64,000 bases of DNA, taken from contig NZ_CP121650.1 in NCBI RefSeq assembly GCF_029714405.1, positions 3,539,001 to 3,603,000 of the forward strand. Reading direction: 5' to 3'. The notes under the pieces were generated by a model. It worked only from the letters and a program-made list of their open reading frames with translations. It was not told the DNA's origin and did no database searches. A program made the position numbers and the translations under genes. This document shows, piece after piece, positions 44,283-54,121 of this stretch (position 1 is its first letter; each line of letters opens with the position of its first letter). This DNA comes from Bradyrhizobium sp. CB82. GTDB taxonomy: Bacteria > Pseudomonadota > Alphaproteobacteria > Rhizobiales > Xanthobacteraceae.

Positions 44283-44600
44283 GGGTTTGCGGGTGCGGCA
44301 GTAGCTGCGAGCACGCCAATCGTCTCTACGCGGCTTTTCTGGCGAGCCTCGGCGCTGAAGAATCCATTGCACGCCATCCCGACATGCGATGATCCGCCAG
44401 CGCGAATTCAGTCGGGCGGTAATGCGGCTTGATCCAACGGGATCAAATACTTAAACCGCCCTTGCTGGCCGTCTGGCTTGGGGCCGGACGGGGCGAGGCG
44501 TGCCCTTCCTGAAGCGAGCCGACCGCACAAGGCGAAGCCTCAATCCGGACATCTCTGGCTGCTTTAGGCAATGTCAATCTACGGGGACTACCAATCCGGC
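44283..44600. other. Intergenic, no gene recognised
   Basis: About 320 bases. Only chance frames. GGGCGGTAATGCGG...CCGCCC (44413-44461) is a weak inverted repeat. Holds the promoter for the lipoprotein at 44601. Confidence 0.35.
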
Positions 44601-45047
44601 ATGTCTGTTTCGATTCTCAATCGCCGCCGACCCACGCTTGCGCTGGTCGCGCTGCTCGGGCTGGGTGCTGCGCTCACCGCCTGTGCCAGCGTCAGCGACA
44701 CCATCAGCCCGGCCTTCGTCGACCCCGGCAAATACGAGCTCTGGGACTGCAAGCAGCTCGGCCCGGAACGCAAGGGCCTGGTCAAGCGCATCGAGGACCT
44801 CGAAAAGCTGATGGCGAAGGCGGAGACGGGCGCAGGCGGTGCGGTCGTCTCGGAGCTCGCCTACCGCAACGACTATATTTCCCTGCGCGGGCAGCAGAAG
44901 CTCATGGAACAGACCTGGCGGCGCAACAAGTGCCGCGACAGCGACATGGAGCCGACGCCCCCGCCTGCGCCGCCTGTCCCGCCGACCGCCGCCAAGCCTG
45001 CGGCGAAGCCGGCACCTGGCTCGAAGTCCGGCAGCGCCGTCCACTGA
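44601..45047 (+). CDS. Proline-rich lipoprotein
   Basis: 148 residues. LALVALLGLGAALTACAS holds a lipobox (LTAC). Mature part: KYELWDCKQLGPERKGLVKRIEDLEKLMAKAE, a helical segment with one Cys, then a C-terminal Pro/Ala/Lys tail (PTPPPAPPVPPT) that may span the peptidoglycan. Function unknown; the layout is common in Rhizobiales. An in-frame ATG at 44571 would add 10 residues. Confidence 0.75.
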   Translation: MSVSILNRRRPTLALVALLGLGAALTACASVSDTISPAFVDPGKYELWDCKQLGPERKGLVKRIEDLEKLMAKAETGAGGAVVSELAYRNDYISLRGQQKLMEQTWRRNKCRDSDMEPTPPPAPPVPPTAAKPAAKPAPGSKSGSAVH

Positions 45048-45062
45048 AGGCGGCGTCGCGCC

Positions 45063-46265
45063 TCACGCGCGCCAGCGATAGATCCAGTCCTGCCGCGCCA
45101 GCATGCGCTCTGGCCCGAGCGCGCGGATCGCAAGATCGCGCGCCAGTGCGAAGTTGCCCGCGAGGTGGTAGATGCGGCCCTGTTGCCGCGCGGTCCGCTG
45201 CACGCGCCTGACGCGCGCCTCGCGCACCCGGCCATAGCGCGCCAGCGCCGCCGCGATGGTGGCGGCGCTCTCGGTGGCGTTGCCGCTCAGGTGCTCGGCG
45301 AGCACGGCGGCGTCCTCGATCGCCATTCCTGCACCCTGCGCGGCGAAGGGCAGCATCGCGTGAGCGGCATCGCCGACGAGCGCGATCGCACCCTTGTTCC
45401 AGCCAACGCCGTCGGGCAGCGTGAACAGCGCCCATTTGCGCCAGCTATCGACCGCGTTGAGCATCATCCGCGCCGGGCCCGGCCAGCGCGGCGCGGGGAA
45501 GGCGTCCATCACCTCGGAAGGATCGGCGGGCGTGCTCCAGCCCGGCCTGTTCCAGGTGCCGGGCACGACCGCCACCACGTTGATCTGGCGTCCGCCCGCG
45601 ATCGGATAGGCGACGAGGTGGGCGTTCGGCCCCATCCAGAGCTGCACGCGGCGCGACGTATATTCCTTCGGTAGTTCCGTCGCCTCGAACGTGCCGCGCC
45701 AGGCGATCAGGCCGGAGAAGCGCGGCTGCACGTCCGGAAACAGATGCTGGCGTACCGTCGACCAGACGCCGTCGGCGCCGATCAGCGCGCTTGCCACTTC
45801 GCTCCGGCGCAAGGTGCCGCTGCGATAGACGACGGAGAGCCCCTTGGCGTGCGCGGCGACATCCTCGAATGTCCCACCCAGCCGCAAATCGATATCAGGA
45901 TGGTCCGCGACCGCCGCGGCGAGTGCTGCTTGCAGATCGGCCCGGTGCACCACCCAATAGGGCGCGCCGGCGCGCTCGGCTGCTGCGGCACCAAGCGGCA
46001 GGCGCATCAGCTCGCCGCCGGCGCGCGCGCTCATGATGCTGACCGCCTCCGGCGTCACCGCGCGCGAGCCGAGCCGGTCCGTCAGTCCGAGCTCGACCAG
46101 GATGCGGCTCGCATTGGGCGACAATTGCAGGCCGGCGCCGACTTCCTCGAGCCGCTCGGCCTTCTCCAGCACGACGACGCGAAAGCCCTTGGCGGCAAGC
46201 GCGAGCGCGGCCGTCAATCCTCCGATTCCGGCACCGGCAATGATGATCGTTCGGGAGACGGCCAC
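45063..46265 (-). CDS. FAD-dependent monooxygenase (salicylate hydroxylase-like)
   Basis: 400 residues. FAD-binding GxGxxG in IIAGAGIGGLTAALALAAKG at the N-terminus, the DG motif GADGVWSTVR near residue 165, and GD motif ALVGDAAHAMLPFAAQGAGMAIEDA near 300. Hydroxylates an aromatic ring with NAD(P)H and O2. The conserved lipid/salicylate-type C-terminus is present. The gap to the upstream zinc-finger gene (46286) is 20 bases, so they are probably co-transcribed. Confidence 0.9.
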   Translation of the reverse strand: MAVSRTIIIAGAGIGGLTAALALAAKGFRVVVLEKAERLEEVGAGLQLSPNASRILVELGLTDRLGSRAVTPEAVSIMSARAGGELMRLPLGAAAAERAGAPYWVVHRADLQAALAAAVADHPDIDLRLGGTFEDVAAHAKGLSVVYRSGTLRRSEVASALIGADGVWSTVRQHLFPDVQPRFSGLIAWRGTFEATELPKEYTSRRVQLWMGPNAHLVAYPIAGGRQINVVAVVPGTWNRPGWSTPADPSEVMDAFPAPRWPGPARMMLNAVDSWRKWALFTLPDGVGWNKGAIALVGDAAHAMLPFAAQGAGMAIEDAAVLAEHLSGNATESAATIAAALARYGRVREARVRRVQRTARQQGRIYHLAGNFALARDLAIRALGPERMLARQDWIYRWRA

Positions 46266-46285
46266 CCCTTAGCGGATGCCGCCGG

Positions 46286-46531
46286 TCAGGCCACCTTGTC
46301 CTTCAGCACGCATTCGGGCGGGCGCGCCTCGCCGGCCTTCAGGTCGGTCGCGAAGCGGTACAGCGTCGAGCAATAGGGGCAGATGATCTCGTTGTCGTTG
46401 CCGAGATCAAGGAATACGTGCGGATGGTCGAACGGAGGGTTGGCGCCGACGCACATGAACTCCTGCGAGCCGATTTCGATGACGGGGACACCGGCATCGT
46501 TGTGGAAGTGCGGGACGACATGGTCGGACAT
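46286..46531 (-). CDS. Zinc-finger domain protein (NDUFS6/CHCC type)
   Basis: 81 residues. Zinc ligands in PPFDHPHVFLD and IICPYCSTLYRF, the CHCC finger found in the mitochondrial complex I subunit NDUFS6 and its alphaproteobacterial counterparts. In bacteria with this gene it is a small stand-alone protein, possibly a complex I accessory factor. Adjacent to the monooxygenase gene in many Rhizobiales; functional link unknown. Confidence 0.85.
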   Translation of the reverse strand: MSDHVVPHFHNDAGVPVIEIGSQEFMCVGANPPFDHPHVFLDLGNDNEIICPYCSTLYRFATDLKAGEARPPECVLKDKVA

Positions 46532-46773
46532 CGGAACTCATCCTGGAGTGGCAATGGCGGCAGACACAATCAAACCTGACGCGGCATCATTGAAGCCGCG
46601 GACCATACTGGGGGGTGCAGATGATTGCTAGTCCAGTGGAACCAAAAGGTTCGCAACTGCCCCATGCTCATTTGTGCCCCATGCTCATTTGCTCATGCAA
46701 ATTCGACACAATCTTGTCGCCTCAGAGAAGCCCTTCTTTCGTCGGGGCCGTTGTGTCGCAAATTTGGCATACT

Positions 46774-47976
46774 ATGTCCGTGGACGAAGGAAATCCTGAC
46801 CGGCAGGCGAATTTCCAGGTGAACGTCCGGGCTTTGAGCATGAAGTGGCTGCGAATCAGCACCGCGTTGATGACCCTCGTGGCATGCAGCGTCGTACTCG
46901 TGCAGGTCGTGCCGCATGCGCGCGAGGCGGGCGCTGTTCTGGCGGCGAAAGACGATCCGGCTGCGCTATCGGAGCTGAAGCTCGATTCCCTCCTGGACAA
47001 GAACTCGGGAAAGAACACTGCGTTGGTCGAGGACAATATCGAAGCGGCGCTCGCCGCCCACGATGCCGATCTTGCCAACAGCTTCGTCGAGCTCGCGCGC
47101 GATCGCAACATCGCGCTGCCTGACGACCTCTTGAGCCGGGTCAGCGACGCCGTGAGGGAAGAGAACTCCACATCGCATTTTGCCAAGCGCTTTGCGGTCG
47201 GCCTCGTCACCGGCAATGCCGACGACGTCGCAAGCCTTTCCGGGACGGTCGCCGGCGATCTCTTCGTGATCGGCGATGTCCGGGACGTCGTGCGCGAGGG
47301 CAAGCATCTGGCCATGGGCGAGGAGACCGATCGCCTCGTGCTCGGGCTTGCCGCGGCCGGTCTTGCGGTGACGGCGGCGACCTATGTCTCGGTCGGCGGC
47401 GCGGCGCCGGCGCGCGCCGGCCTGTCGCTGGTGAAGGATGCCCGCAAGGTCGGCCGGCTCGGCGAGGGACTGGCGGAATGGGCCGGCCGCTCCGCGCGCG
47501 AGGTGGTGGACACGCCGGCACTACAGCATGCGGTCGCCACCGGCTCGGTGCTGCGGCCGGGCGAGACCATGAGTGCCATCAGGGCCGCGTTCCGCGTCGA
47601 GAAGGCCGGCGCGCTGGTTAGGCTCGGCAAGGACGTTGTCCGCGTCACCGAAAAGGCGGGCACGCGCGGCGCGCTCGATAGCTTGCGCGTTGCGGAAGGG
47701 CCGAAGGACGTTGCGCGAGCGGCACGTCTCGCGGAGGCCAAGGGAGGCAAGACGCGCGCGATCATGAAGCTGCTCGGCCGCGGCGCGCTGTTGCTTGCGA
47801 CCGGCGCATTCGATCTCGCACTGTGGCTGTTCGGCGCGCTGCTGACGTTGTTCGGTGTCCTGTCCTCGATCAAGGCCACGACCGAACGGCTGACGCAGGC
47901 CTGGTGTGACCGCAGGCGGGCGCGGAAGCTGCGCCGGGCCCAGATCGCTCTGGCGGGCGCAGCCGTCAGCGCCTAA
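46774..47976 (+). CDS. Hypothetical membrane protein
   Basis: 400 residues. An N-terminal hydrophobic segment (MTLVACSVVLVQVVP), a soluble helical region, a middle hydrophobic pair (LVLGLAAAGLAVTAATYVSVGG) and a C-terminal hydrophobic segment (FDLALWLFGALLTLFGVLSSI). The sequence between them is Ala/Arg-rich with no motif I can name. Start uncertain: ATG 46774 is used; ATG 46840 is also possible, right before the first hydrophobic segment. Function unknown. Confidence 0.65.
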   Translation: MSVDEGNPDRQANFQVNVRALSMKWLRISTALMTLVACSVVLVQVVPHAREAGAVLAAKDDPAALSELKLDSLLDKNSGKNTALVEDNIEAALAAHDADLANSFVELARDRNIALPDDLLSRVSDAVREENSTSHFAKRFAVGLVTGNADDVASLSGTVAGDLFVIGDVRDVVREGKHLAMGEETDRLVLGLAAAGLAVTAATYVSVGGAAPARAGLSLVKDARKVGRLGEGLAEWAGRSAREVVDTPALQHAVATGSVLRPGETMSAIRAAFRVEKAGALVRLGKDVVRVTEKAGTRGALDSLRVAEGPKDVARAARLAEAKGGKTRAIMKLLGRGALLLATGAFDLALWLFGALLTLFGVLSSIKATTERLTQAWCDRRRARKLRRAQIALAGAAVSA

Positions 47977-48013
47977 GATCATCCTCTTCCCAACACACGC
48001 GGACTTGAAGTTG

Positions 48014-48769
48014 ATGCCGAGCTTTCACAACGGCGCAGTCGAAATTGCCTATCTGGACGAAGGCGAGGGTGACCCGATCATCCTGGTGCACGGCTTTGCA
48101 TCGAGCAAGAACGTGAACTGGGTCTATCCGACCTGGGTCTCGGAATTGCGCAAGAACGGCCGCCGCGTCCTGGCGCTGGACAATCGCGGCCATGGCGAGA
48201 GCGCAAAACTCTACGATCCCGCGCAATATTCCATTCCGGCGATGGCCGGCGACGTGCTCGCGCTGATGGACCATCTCGGCATCCCGCAGGCCGACATCAT
48301 GGGCTATTCGATGGGCGGGCGGATGACCGCCTGGCTCGGGCTCAACGAGCCGCAGCGCCTGCGCTCGGCGATCCTCGGCGGCATCGGCATCGGTGGCCTG
48401 ATCGAGGGCACCGGGCCGGGCGAAAGTGTAGCCGAGGCGCTGGAGGCGCCTTCGCTCGACGACGTCACCGATCCCGTCGGGCGCACGTTCCGTGCGTTTG
48501 CCGATCAGACGCGATCCGATCGCAAGGCGCTCGCCGCCTGTCTGCGCGGCACCCGCGAGCTGATGAAGAAGGAACAGGCGGCGCGCATCGACGTCCCGGT
48601 GCTGATCGCCGTCGGCTCCACCGATGACATCGCAGGCTCGGCCAAGGCCCTGGGCGAGATCATCCCCGGCTCCGAGGTGCTGGACATCCCGAACCGCGAT
48701 CACATGCGCGCGGTCGGTGACAAGGTCTACAAGACCGGCGTGATCGACTTCCTGTCACGCCGCGGCTGA
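48014..48769 (+). CDS. Alpha/beta hydrolase
   Basis: 251 residues. Oxyanion motif LVHGFASS near residue 25, DNRGHGES near 58, nucleophile elbow GYSMGGRM (Ser near 98), a late Asp in VGSTDDIAG and His in NRDHMRAVGD near 235: a complete triad. Small-molecule ester or C-C hydrolase; substrate unknown. It overlaps the convergent membrane-protein gene by 15 bases at the 3' end. Confidence 0.88.
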   Translation: MPSFHNGAVEIAYLDEGEGDPIILVHGFASSKNVNWVYPTWVSELRKNGRRVLALDNRGHGESAKLYDPAQYSIPAMAGDVLALMDHLGIPQADIMGYSMGGRMTAWLGLNEPQRLRSAILGGIGIGGLIEGTGPGESVAEALEAPSLDDVTDPVGRTFRAFADQTRSDRKALAACLRGTRELMKKEQAARIDVPVLIAVGSTDDIAGSAKALGEIIPGSEVLDIPNRDHMRAVGDKVYKTGVIDFLSRRG

Positions 48770-50164
48770 GCCATCGTCTGCCTGCTCGTCCCTGCCGAAG
48801 GCGCGCGCCAGCGCCGTCAGCACGACGAAGGTCGCAAGCCACACCATTCGCGCGCCGTAGCGGTCGTGCGGGCCGGAGATGACGGCGCAGATGAAAGCGT
48901 TGCCGAGCAACGCCAGGGTCACGGTCGCTCCGAGCAGCGTCAGGTCGTCGAGCCGCCGGATTGCCAGCGCATGGCCGAGCAGGGCGACGAGCGCCAGCAT
49001 CGAAGCGAGCGCGACCGGGACGTGCAGCCAGTTGACGTCATCGAAATTGATCTGCCAGTGCTGCTGCCGCGCGGCGCGCATCGGCGCGAGTTGGGCGGGG
49101 ATGTAGCGCTCGATGATGCCGTAGGTGTGCGGAATCCAGCCATTGGTGCCTTCGCCGGTCCCGACATGCAGCAATTGCTGGCCCATGGCGCGCAGTGCTG
49201 CACCCGCCTGCCAGGCCGGATAGTCGGCGAGAGAATGCACGACGATGTAGCTCATCTCGTCGTTCATCCCCTCGAAGCGGCCGAGCGTGTTGAACATGCT
49301 GTTGCCCCACAGAAACTCGTCCGCGGTCGCCGGCAATTCGTTGCGATAGGGGCAGAGCTTGAAACTCCCGCGCGGGCAGTGGTCGTTGAGATAGCGCGCC
49401 ACGATGCCGTCCTGCATCATGCGGCCGAAAGCGACGCCATAGCCGCCGGGTGTCCATGCCCATTGGCCCGACAGCGCATGGTTCGCCATGACCAGCATCG
49501 CCCCGCCGGCGACGATGGTCAGGCTGCCGTGCGCGAGCCCCGCGCGGGGAAGGCGCTTGCCGAGCAACGGCCGCACCAACCAGCCGACGGCGCAAAGTCC
49601 CAACAGGACGCCGAGCGTCGCGCTGTGGGTCGCTGTGGCAAAGGCGGTGAACACGAACAGCGAGCTTCGCTCGATGCCGGAGATCCGGTCGCCCCCGATC
49701 ACCAGGATGAACAGCGACAGCACCGAGAGCCCTGCGAAGATGTCGGTGAGCAGCATGCTGGCAAGCCAGGGAAGCGCGGTCGACAGGATCAGGAGCAGGC
49801 TGATCGCGACGAAGCGGAAGGTCTCCATCAGGCCGAGCACGCGGAGCGTGAGTTGCAGCAGCCACAGCGTTGCCAGAGACTGGACGCCGAGGTTGAGCCA
49901 GAAGCTCGAGCTCTCACCCATATGCAGATAGAGCCCGAATACGGTCGAGCGGCTCGGGACCAGATAGCCCTCATACCAGCGCGCCAGATAGCCGCCGGTA
50001 TCCCATTGAAGCAGGGGATAGCCGTTCCAGAACGCCGGCGCGATCAGAAGGAGGGGGAGCGCGACGCCGGCCAGTTTCAGCCAGGTTGATCCCACGGCGC
50101 GGGCGCGCAAGATGTCGGTGGTGATGCTCAAAACCCCTCCGTCGACTATCGACGATGCCCGCAA
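48755..50164 (-). CDS. Multi-pass membrane protein, GT-C-like
   Basis: 469 residues with about 10-11 membrane helices. Early loop NGYPLLQWDTGGYLARWYEG and a large periplasmic-looking loop (residues 255-380) with several Cys (NDHCPRGSFKLCPYRNELP). This resembles GT-C glycosyltransferase-like families, but no canonical motif secures it. Function unknown. The gene has its own start region; stop overlaps the convergent hydrolase. Confidence 0.75.
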   Translation of the reverse strand: MRASSIVDGGVLSITTDILRARAVGSTWLKLAGVALPLLLIAPAFWNGYPLLQWDTGGYLARWYEGYLVPSRSTVFGLYLHMGESSSFWLNLGVQSLATLWLLQLTLRVLGLMETFRFVAISLLLILSTALPWLASMLLTDIFAGLSVLSLFILVIGGDRISGIERSSLFVFTAFATATHSATLGVLLGLCAVGWLVRPLLGKRLPRAGLAHGSLTIVAGGAMLVMANHALSGQWAWTPGGYGVAFGRMMQDGIVARYLNDHCPRGSFKLCPYRNELPATADEFLWGNSMFNTLGRFEGMNDEMSYIVVHSLADYPAWQAGAALRAMGQQLLHVGTGEGTNGWIPHTYGIIERYIPAQLAPMRAARQQHWQINFDDVNWLHVPVALASMLALVALLGHALAIRRLDDLTLLGATVTLALLGNAFICAVISGPHDRYGARMVWLATFVVLTALARAFGRDEQADDGSAAA

Positions 50165-50403
50165 TAACGGTTGGGACGGAATTCACCAATAGTTTGACGG
50201 TGCCCCGCTTGATTTTGGCAAAACGCTGACCACCTTGAACGAACCTTGCCGTATTAGGGGTGCTGCAAGAAAGTCTTTTGATTCAACGCGTTGATGGACT
50301 TTTGACGGCAACCCGGTGTTCACTCTCAGGCAAGCCTACAGGGACAGGGCACGCTAGACTGTGCTATAGGTCAAACGAAACGAGCGAATTTCGAGAGCAC
50401 GCC

Positions 50404-51228
50404 ATGGCAATGCATCAGGTCAATCCGGCAGGAAAGCTCGCCGCGCTCGATCCAATCTGGGATCGGGTGCGGACCGAGGCTGAAGATATCGTCCACCGCG
50501 AGCCCGAGCTTGCGACCTTCATCTATTCGACCGTGCTGCATCACAGCCGCCTGGAAGATTCGGTGGTGCACCGGCTGGCCGACCGGCTCGATCATGCCTC
50601 GCTCTCGGGTGATCTCGTGCGTCAGACCTATGACGAGGCGCTGCGCGAGGAGCCCGATCTCGGCAACGCCTTCCGCGCCGATCTCGTTGCGGTCTACGAC
50701 CGCGATCCCGCGACCTCCCGCTTCATCGACCCGTTGCTCTACTTCAAGGGCTTTCACGCGATCCAGACCCATCGTCTCGCGCACTGGCTCTATCGGAAGG
50801 GCCGCAAGGATTTTGCGTATTATCTCCAGAGCCGCGCCTCGGCCGTCTTCCAGACCGACATCAATCCCGCCGCGCGCATCGGCCGCGGCATCTTCCTCGA
50901 CCACGCCACCGGCTTCGTCTGCGGCGAGACCGCGCTCATCGAGGACGACGTCTCGATCCTGCATGGTGTCACGCTCGGCGGCACCGGCAAGGAGAACGAG
51001 GATCGCCATCCCAAAATCCGTCACGGCGTCATGATCGGTGCCGGCGCAAAGATCCTCGGCAATATCGAGGTCGGCCACTGCGCGCGCATTGCGGCCGGCT
51101 CGGTCGTCGTCAAGCCTGTGCCGCACAACGTCACCGTTGCCGGCGTTCCCGCCAAGATCGTCGGCGAGGCCGGTTGCGCCGAGCCGTCGCGCACCATGGA
51201 CCAGATGATCAACGCCATGGGACTTTGA
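50404..51228 (+). CDS. cysE: Serine O-acetyltransferase (CysE)
   Basis: 274 residues. N-terminal helical domain (DPIWDRVRTEAEDIVHREPELA) then left-handed beta-helix hexapeptide repeats: INPAARIGRGIFLDHATGFVCGE, DDVSILHGVTLGGTGK and RHPKIRHGVMIGAGAKILGN. The His in DHATG and Asp/His residues of the active site are present. First step of cysteine synthesis from serine: acetyl-CoA plus L-serine to O-acetylserine. The tail lacks a clear Ile terminus needed to bind CysK. Followed by the usual DUF3126 gene. Confidence 0.95.
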   Translation: MAMHQVNPAGKLAALDPIWDRVRTEAEDIVHREPELATFIYSTVLHHSRLEDSVVHRLADRLDHASLSGDLVRQTYDEALREEPDLGNAFRADLVAVYDRDPATSRFIDPLLYFKGFHAIQTHRLAHWLYRKGRKDFAYYLQSRASAVFQTDINPAARIGRGIFLDHATGFVCGETALIEDDVSILHGVTLGGTGKENEDRHPKIRHGVMIGAGAKILGNIEVGHCARIAAGSVVVKPVPHNVTVAGVPAKIVGEAGCAEPSRTMDQMINAMGL

Positions 51229-51373
51229 TAGGGGGCTTTGATCGCGGTTGACTTGAATCGGCGCCGTACATTCCGGCCCCGATCGTCCCCAAAATGTTTG
51301 GGAATTCATGCTGGCGGTTTGTCGCATCTCGTCCTAAAACCCCGCCACGTTAGATTTCGATTGGAGACTTGCC

Positions 51374-51592
51374 GTGGACGTCAAAGAAGTGAGGAAGCTC
51401 GACGCGTACCTGAAGCGCGTGTTCGGCAATCCCAAGATTCGCGTCGTGCCGCGGCCGAAGAAGGATGATTCCGCCGAGGTGTATATCGGCGAGGAGTTCA
51501 TCGGTGTGCTGTTCGTCGATGACGAGGACGACGATCGCTCGTTCCAGTTCCAGATGGCGATCCTCGAGGACGATCTGATCGATCAGGAGTAG
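51374..51592 (+). CDS. DUF3126 family protein
   Basis: 72 residues from GTG 51374. DVKEVRKLDAYLKRVFGNPKIRVVPRPKK, then AEVYIGEEFIGVLFVDDEDDDRSFQFQMAILE, a fully conserved small alphaproteobacterial family. Conserved position immediately after cysE across Rhizobiales suggests a link with cysteine synthesis or its regulation; no biochemical role is established. Confidence 0.88.
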   Translation: MDVKEVRKLDAYLKRVFGNPKIRVVPRPKKDDSAEVYIGEEFIGVLFVDDEDDDRSFQFQMAILEDDLIDQE

Positions 51593-51729
51593 ACGCGGCG
51601 CAGCTGCGGAGTTGCGGCCCCGCCCGTCGCGATGTTGGCATCGGCGCGGCGATGCGCTCGTAGGGAACGCCGGCGACGGGCGCGTCTTTGTGACCCCGGA
51701 ACGGACTATTCGAACAACAGAGAAGCGGA

Positions 51730-52638
51730 TTACGTACTTGACTGCAACCACTCCGAGAAGGCTCGGATGGTCCTTGCGCGCGGATGGCCTGGCTTACTGA
51801 CCACATAGAAGCTATAGCTAGACAAGCTCAATTTGAATGCTTTCACGAGCGTGCCGGCGGCGAGTTCGTGTGCCACGAGCACATCACTGAAAATCCCGAC
51901 GCCTTGCCCGGCGATTACCGCCTCGATGGCATGCAGTTCCTCCCGGAAACTCAAGTGCTGCATGTCCTTGAATTGGGGCACTTCCCGCCACCTGCGCTGA
52001 GCCGCGGCAAGCCAGTTCTGCCATGTGGGCGGCTCACGATCGGCCGGCGACCAATAAGAGTGGATCAGAACGTGGTTTGCGAGGTCGACTGGTTTCTTCA
52101 GGCGCCCCGTTGAAAGCAGGCGCGGATTGCAGACGGGCCAGAATGTATCGCTGAAGAGATTGTCGACGATCCCGTCTGTCGGCAGGACTCGGCTAGTCGC
52201 ATAACGAATGGCGACATCGCCGTCTCCAGCCTGCAGATCGAGCACTGTGTCAGTGCCGATAACCTCCAGCGGCACGTGGGGATGCAACTTCCGCCACAGG
52301 GGCAGGCGAGGCACGAGCCAGCGACTTGCGAAAGCGTTGGTCGTCGTCACCCGAAGAGGCTGTTGGTCGCTTTCCTGCCTGACAGCCGCAATTGCAGCGG
52401 CAAACGCCTCAAGCCCGCCGCGAATGGCGGGGAACAGCCGCGCTCCGGCATCGGTCAGCGAAAGAGGCCGTGGTCTGCGGCGGAATAGAGCGCGACCACA
52501 ATACTGCTCAAGCAGTCCGATCTGGTGGCTGATCGCCGTCGGCGTCACACCGAGTTCTGCCGCAGCCTTCTTGAAGCTCAGATGGCGGGCGGCGGCTTCA
52601 AAAGCTCGAAGCTCGATCAGGGGCGGCAGCTTGTGCAT
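51730..52638 (-). CDS. LysR-family regulator (GcvA-like)
   Basis: 302 residues. N-terminal winged HTH: LIELRAFEAAARHLSFKKAAAELGVTPTAISHQIGLLE. The GcvA-like subgroup is suggested by the FRRRPRPLSLTDAGARLFPA segment. Effector domain follows with RVTTTNAFASRWLVPRL. Divergent from the FAD oxidoreductase gene with 106 bases between, the usual arrangement for a regulator of its neighbour. Effector unknown. Confidence 0.9.
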   Translation of the reverse strand: MHKLPPLIELRAFEAAARHLSFKKAAAELGVTPTAISHQIGLLEQYCGRALFRRRPRPLSLTDAGARLFPAIRGGLEAFAAAIAAVRQESDQQPLRVTTTNAFASRWLVPRLPLWRKLHPHVPLEVIGTDTVLDLQAGDGDVAIRYATSRVLPTDGIVDNLFSDTFWPVCNPRLLSTGRLKKPVDLANHVLIHSYWSPADREPPTWQNWLAAAQRRWREVPQFKDMQHLSFREELHAIEAVIAGQGVGIFSDVLVAHELAAGTLVKAFKLSLSSYSFYVVSKPGHPRARTIRAFSEWLQSST

Positions 52639-52744
52639 ACGGCCAGTCTAGGTGAAATCAATTCATCGTCACCTGAATTCTTCGGGTTTGCTCCGAGACA
52701 GCCCGCGATTGAGGATATCGCGGATCAATTGAGGAGACCGTGTC

Positions 52745-54121
52745 ATGTCGTCCATCGCGTCTGTCATCAGCGCCGCCGCCGACCTTAGTCCCTCCTTCGG
52801 AGGACAACTCCTCCACCCAACGGACGAGGGCTACGAGGAGGCGAGGAAGGTCCACAACGGGCTGGTCGATAAACGGCCAGCATTAATTGCCAGATGCCGC
52901 AGTGTGGCCGACGTCGTTGATGCCGTCGCTCTTGCGATCAAGCTCGGCCTTGAGGTCGCGGTTCGTGGCGGCGGCCATAATGTCGCAGGACGGGCGAGCA
53001 TCGATGGCGGGATAATGATCGACCTGTCACCAATGAAGGGCGTCCATGTCGATGCCATCGGCAAAACCGTACGGGCCCAGGGCGGGGTCACCTGGGGCGA
53101 GGTCAATCGCGAGACGCAGCTTCACGGACTTGCGGTCACCGGCGGCGTGGTCTCGACCACGGGGATCGCCGGACTGACCCTCGGCGGAGGACTAGGCTGG
53201 CTGATGGGCAAGTACGGCCTGGCCCTGGATAATTTGCGGGCTGTCGAACTCGTCACCGCCGAGGGCAAGATTTTGCGGGCCAGCAAGCAAGAGGAGCCCG
53301 ATCTGTTCTGGGCCATCCGCGGCGGCGGCGGAAACTTCGGCATCGCCACCAGTTTCGAATACGACCTTCATACGGTCGGGCCAATCATTGCCGGCGGGCC
53401 AATCATCCACCCCATCGAAAAGTCGCGAGAGCTGCTCGAATTCTTCCGGGCCAGTACGCAATTGTTGGCGGACGAGCATACCCTGTTCGCGACCCTGACG
53501 CATGCGCCCGACGGGTCCGGCACAGAGGTAGCTGCTCTTGTCACTTGTCACTGCGGCCCCGCGACGGATGCCGAACGAGCCATACGGCCGCTGAAGCAGT
53601 TCGGGGCTCCGATCATGGACGCAGTCGGGCCGATGCCCTATTGCCAGCTCAACAGCATGATCGACGCCAACTACCCCAAAGGCGCCCTCAACTATTGGAA
53701 ATCGAACTTCCTCATGGAGCTGAGTGATGCTGCGATTGCGACCATGATCGAATGTTTCGCGCGCTGCCCGACCCCGATGGGCCAGCTGCTTCTTGAACAC
53801 ATCCACGGCGCGGTGACCCGTGTTGGTGCAGGGGACACGGCATTTCCGCATCGGCAAGAGGGCTACAATTTTTTGGTACTCGCGCAATGGATGCAGCCTG
53901 ACGATACGAGCCGCTGCGTTTCGTGGGCACGCGAAACGTACGAAAGCATGCGACCTTTCTTCGCTTCCGGCCGGTACGTCAATTATCTGGATGATGACGA
54001 GCCGGGCGATCCTGTCGCTGCTGCGTATGGACCGAACTACCGGCGTCTGCAGCGGATCAAAGCGAAATACGATCCGACGAACTTCTTCCGCATGAACCAG
54101 AACATCCGGCCGCTGGCCTGA
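52745..54121 (+). CDS. FAD-binding oxidoreductase (berberine-bridge type)
   Basis: 458 residues. FAD_binding_4 domain with VRGGGHNVAGRASIDGGIMIDLS, ITGGL-type loop LTLGGGLGWLMGKYGLALDN and FWAIRGGGGNFGIATSFEY. C-terminal BBE domain ends NYLDDDEPGDPVAAAYGP, DPTNFFRMNQNI. One covalent flavin link through the His in GGGHN is expected; the second (Cys) site reads Trp-Leu-Met, so 6-S-cysteinylation is unlikely. Oxidises a sugar, phenol or alkaloid-like substrate. Probably controlled by the divergent LysR protein. Confidence 0.9.
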   Translation: MSSIASVISAAADLSPSFGGQLLHPTDEGYEEARKVHNGLVDKRPALIARCRSVADVVDAVALAIKLGLEVAVRGGGHNVAGRASIDGGIMIDLSPMKGVHVDAIGKTVRAQGGVTWGEVNRETQLHGLAVTGGVVSTTGIAGLTLGGGLGWLMGKYGLALDNLRAVELVTAEGKILRASKQEEPDLFWAIRGGGGNFGIATSFEYDLHTVGPIIAGGPIIHPIEKSRELLEFFRASTQLLADEHTLFATLTHAPDGSGTEVAALVTCHCGPATDAERAIRPLKQFGAPIMDAVGPMPYCQLNSMIDANYPKGALNYWKSNFLMELSDAAIATMIECFARCPTPMGQLLLEHIHGAVTRVGAGDTAFPHRQEGYNFLVLAQWMQPDDTSRCVSWARETYESMRPFFASGRYVNYLDDDEPGDPVAAAYGPNYRRLQRIKAKYDPTNFFRMNQNIRPLA

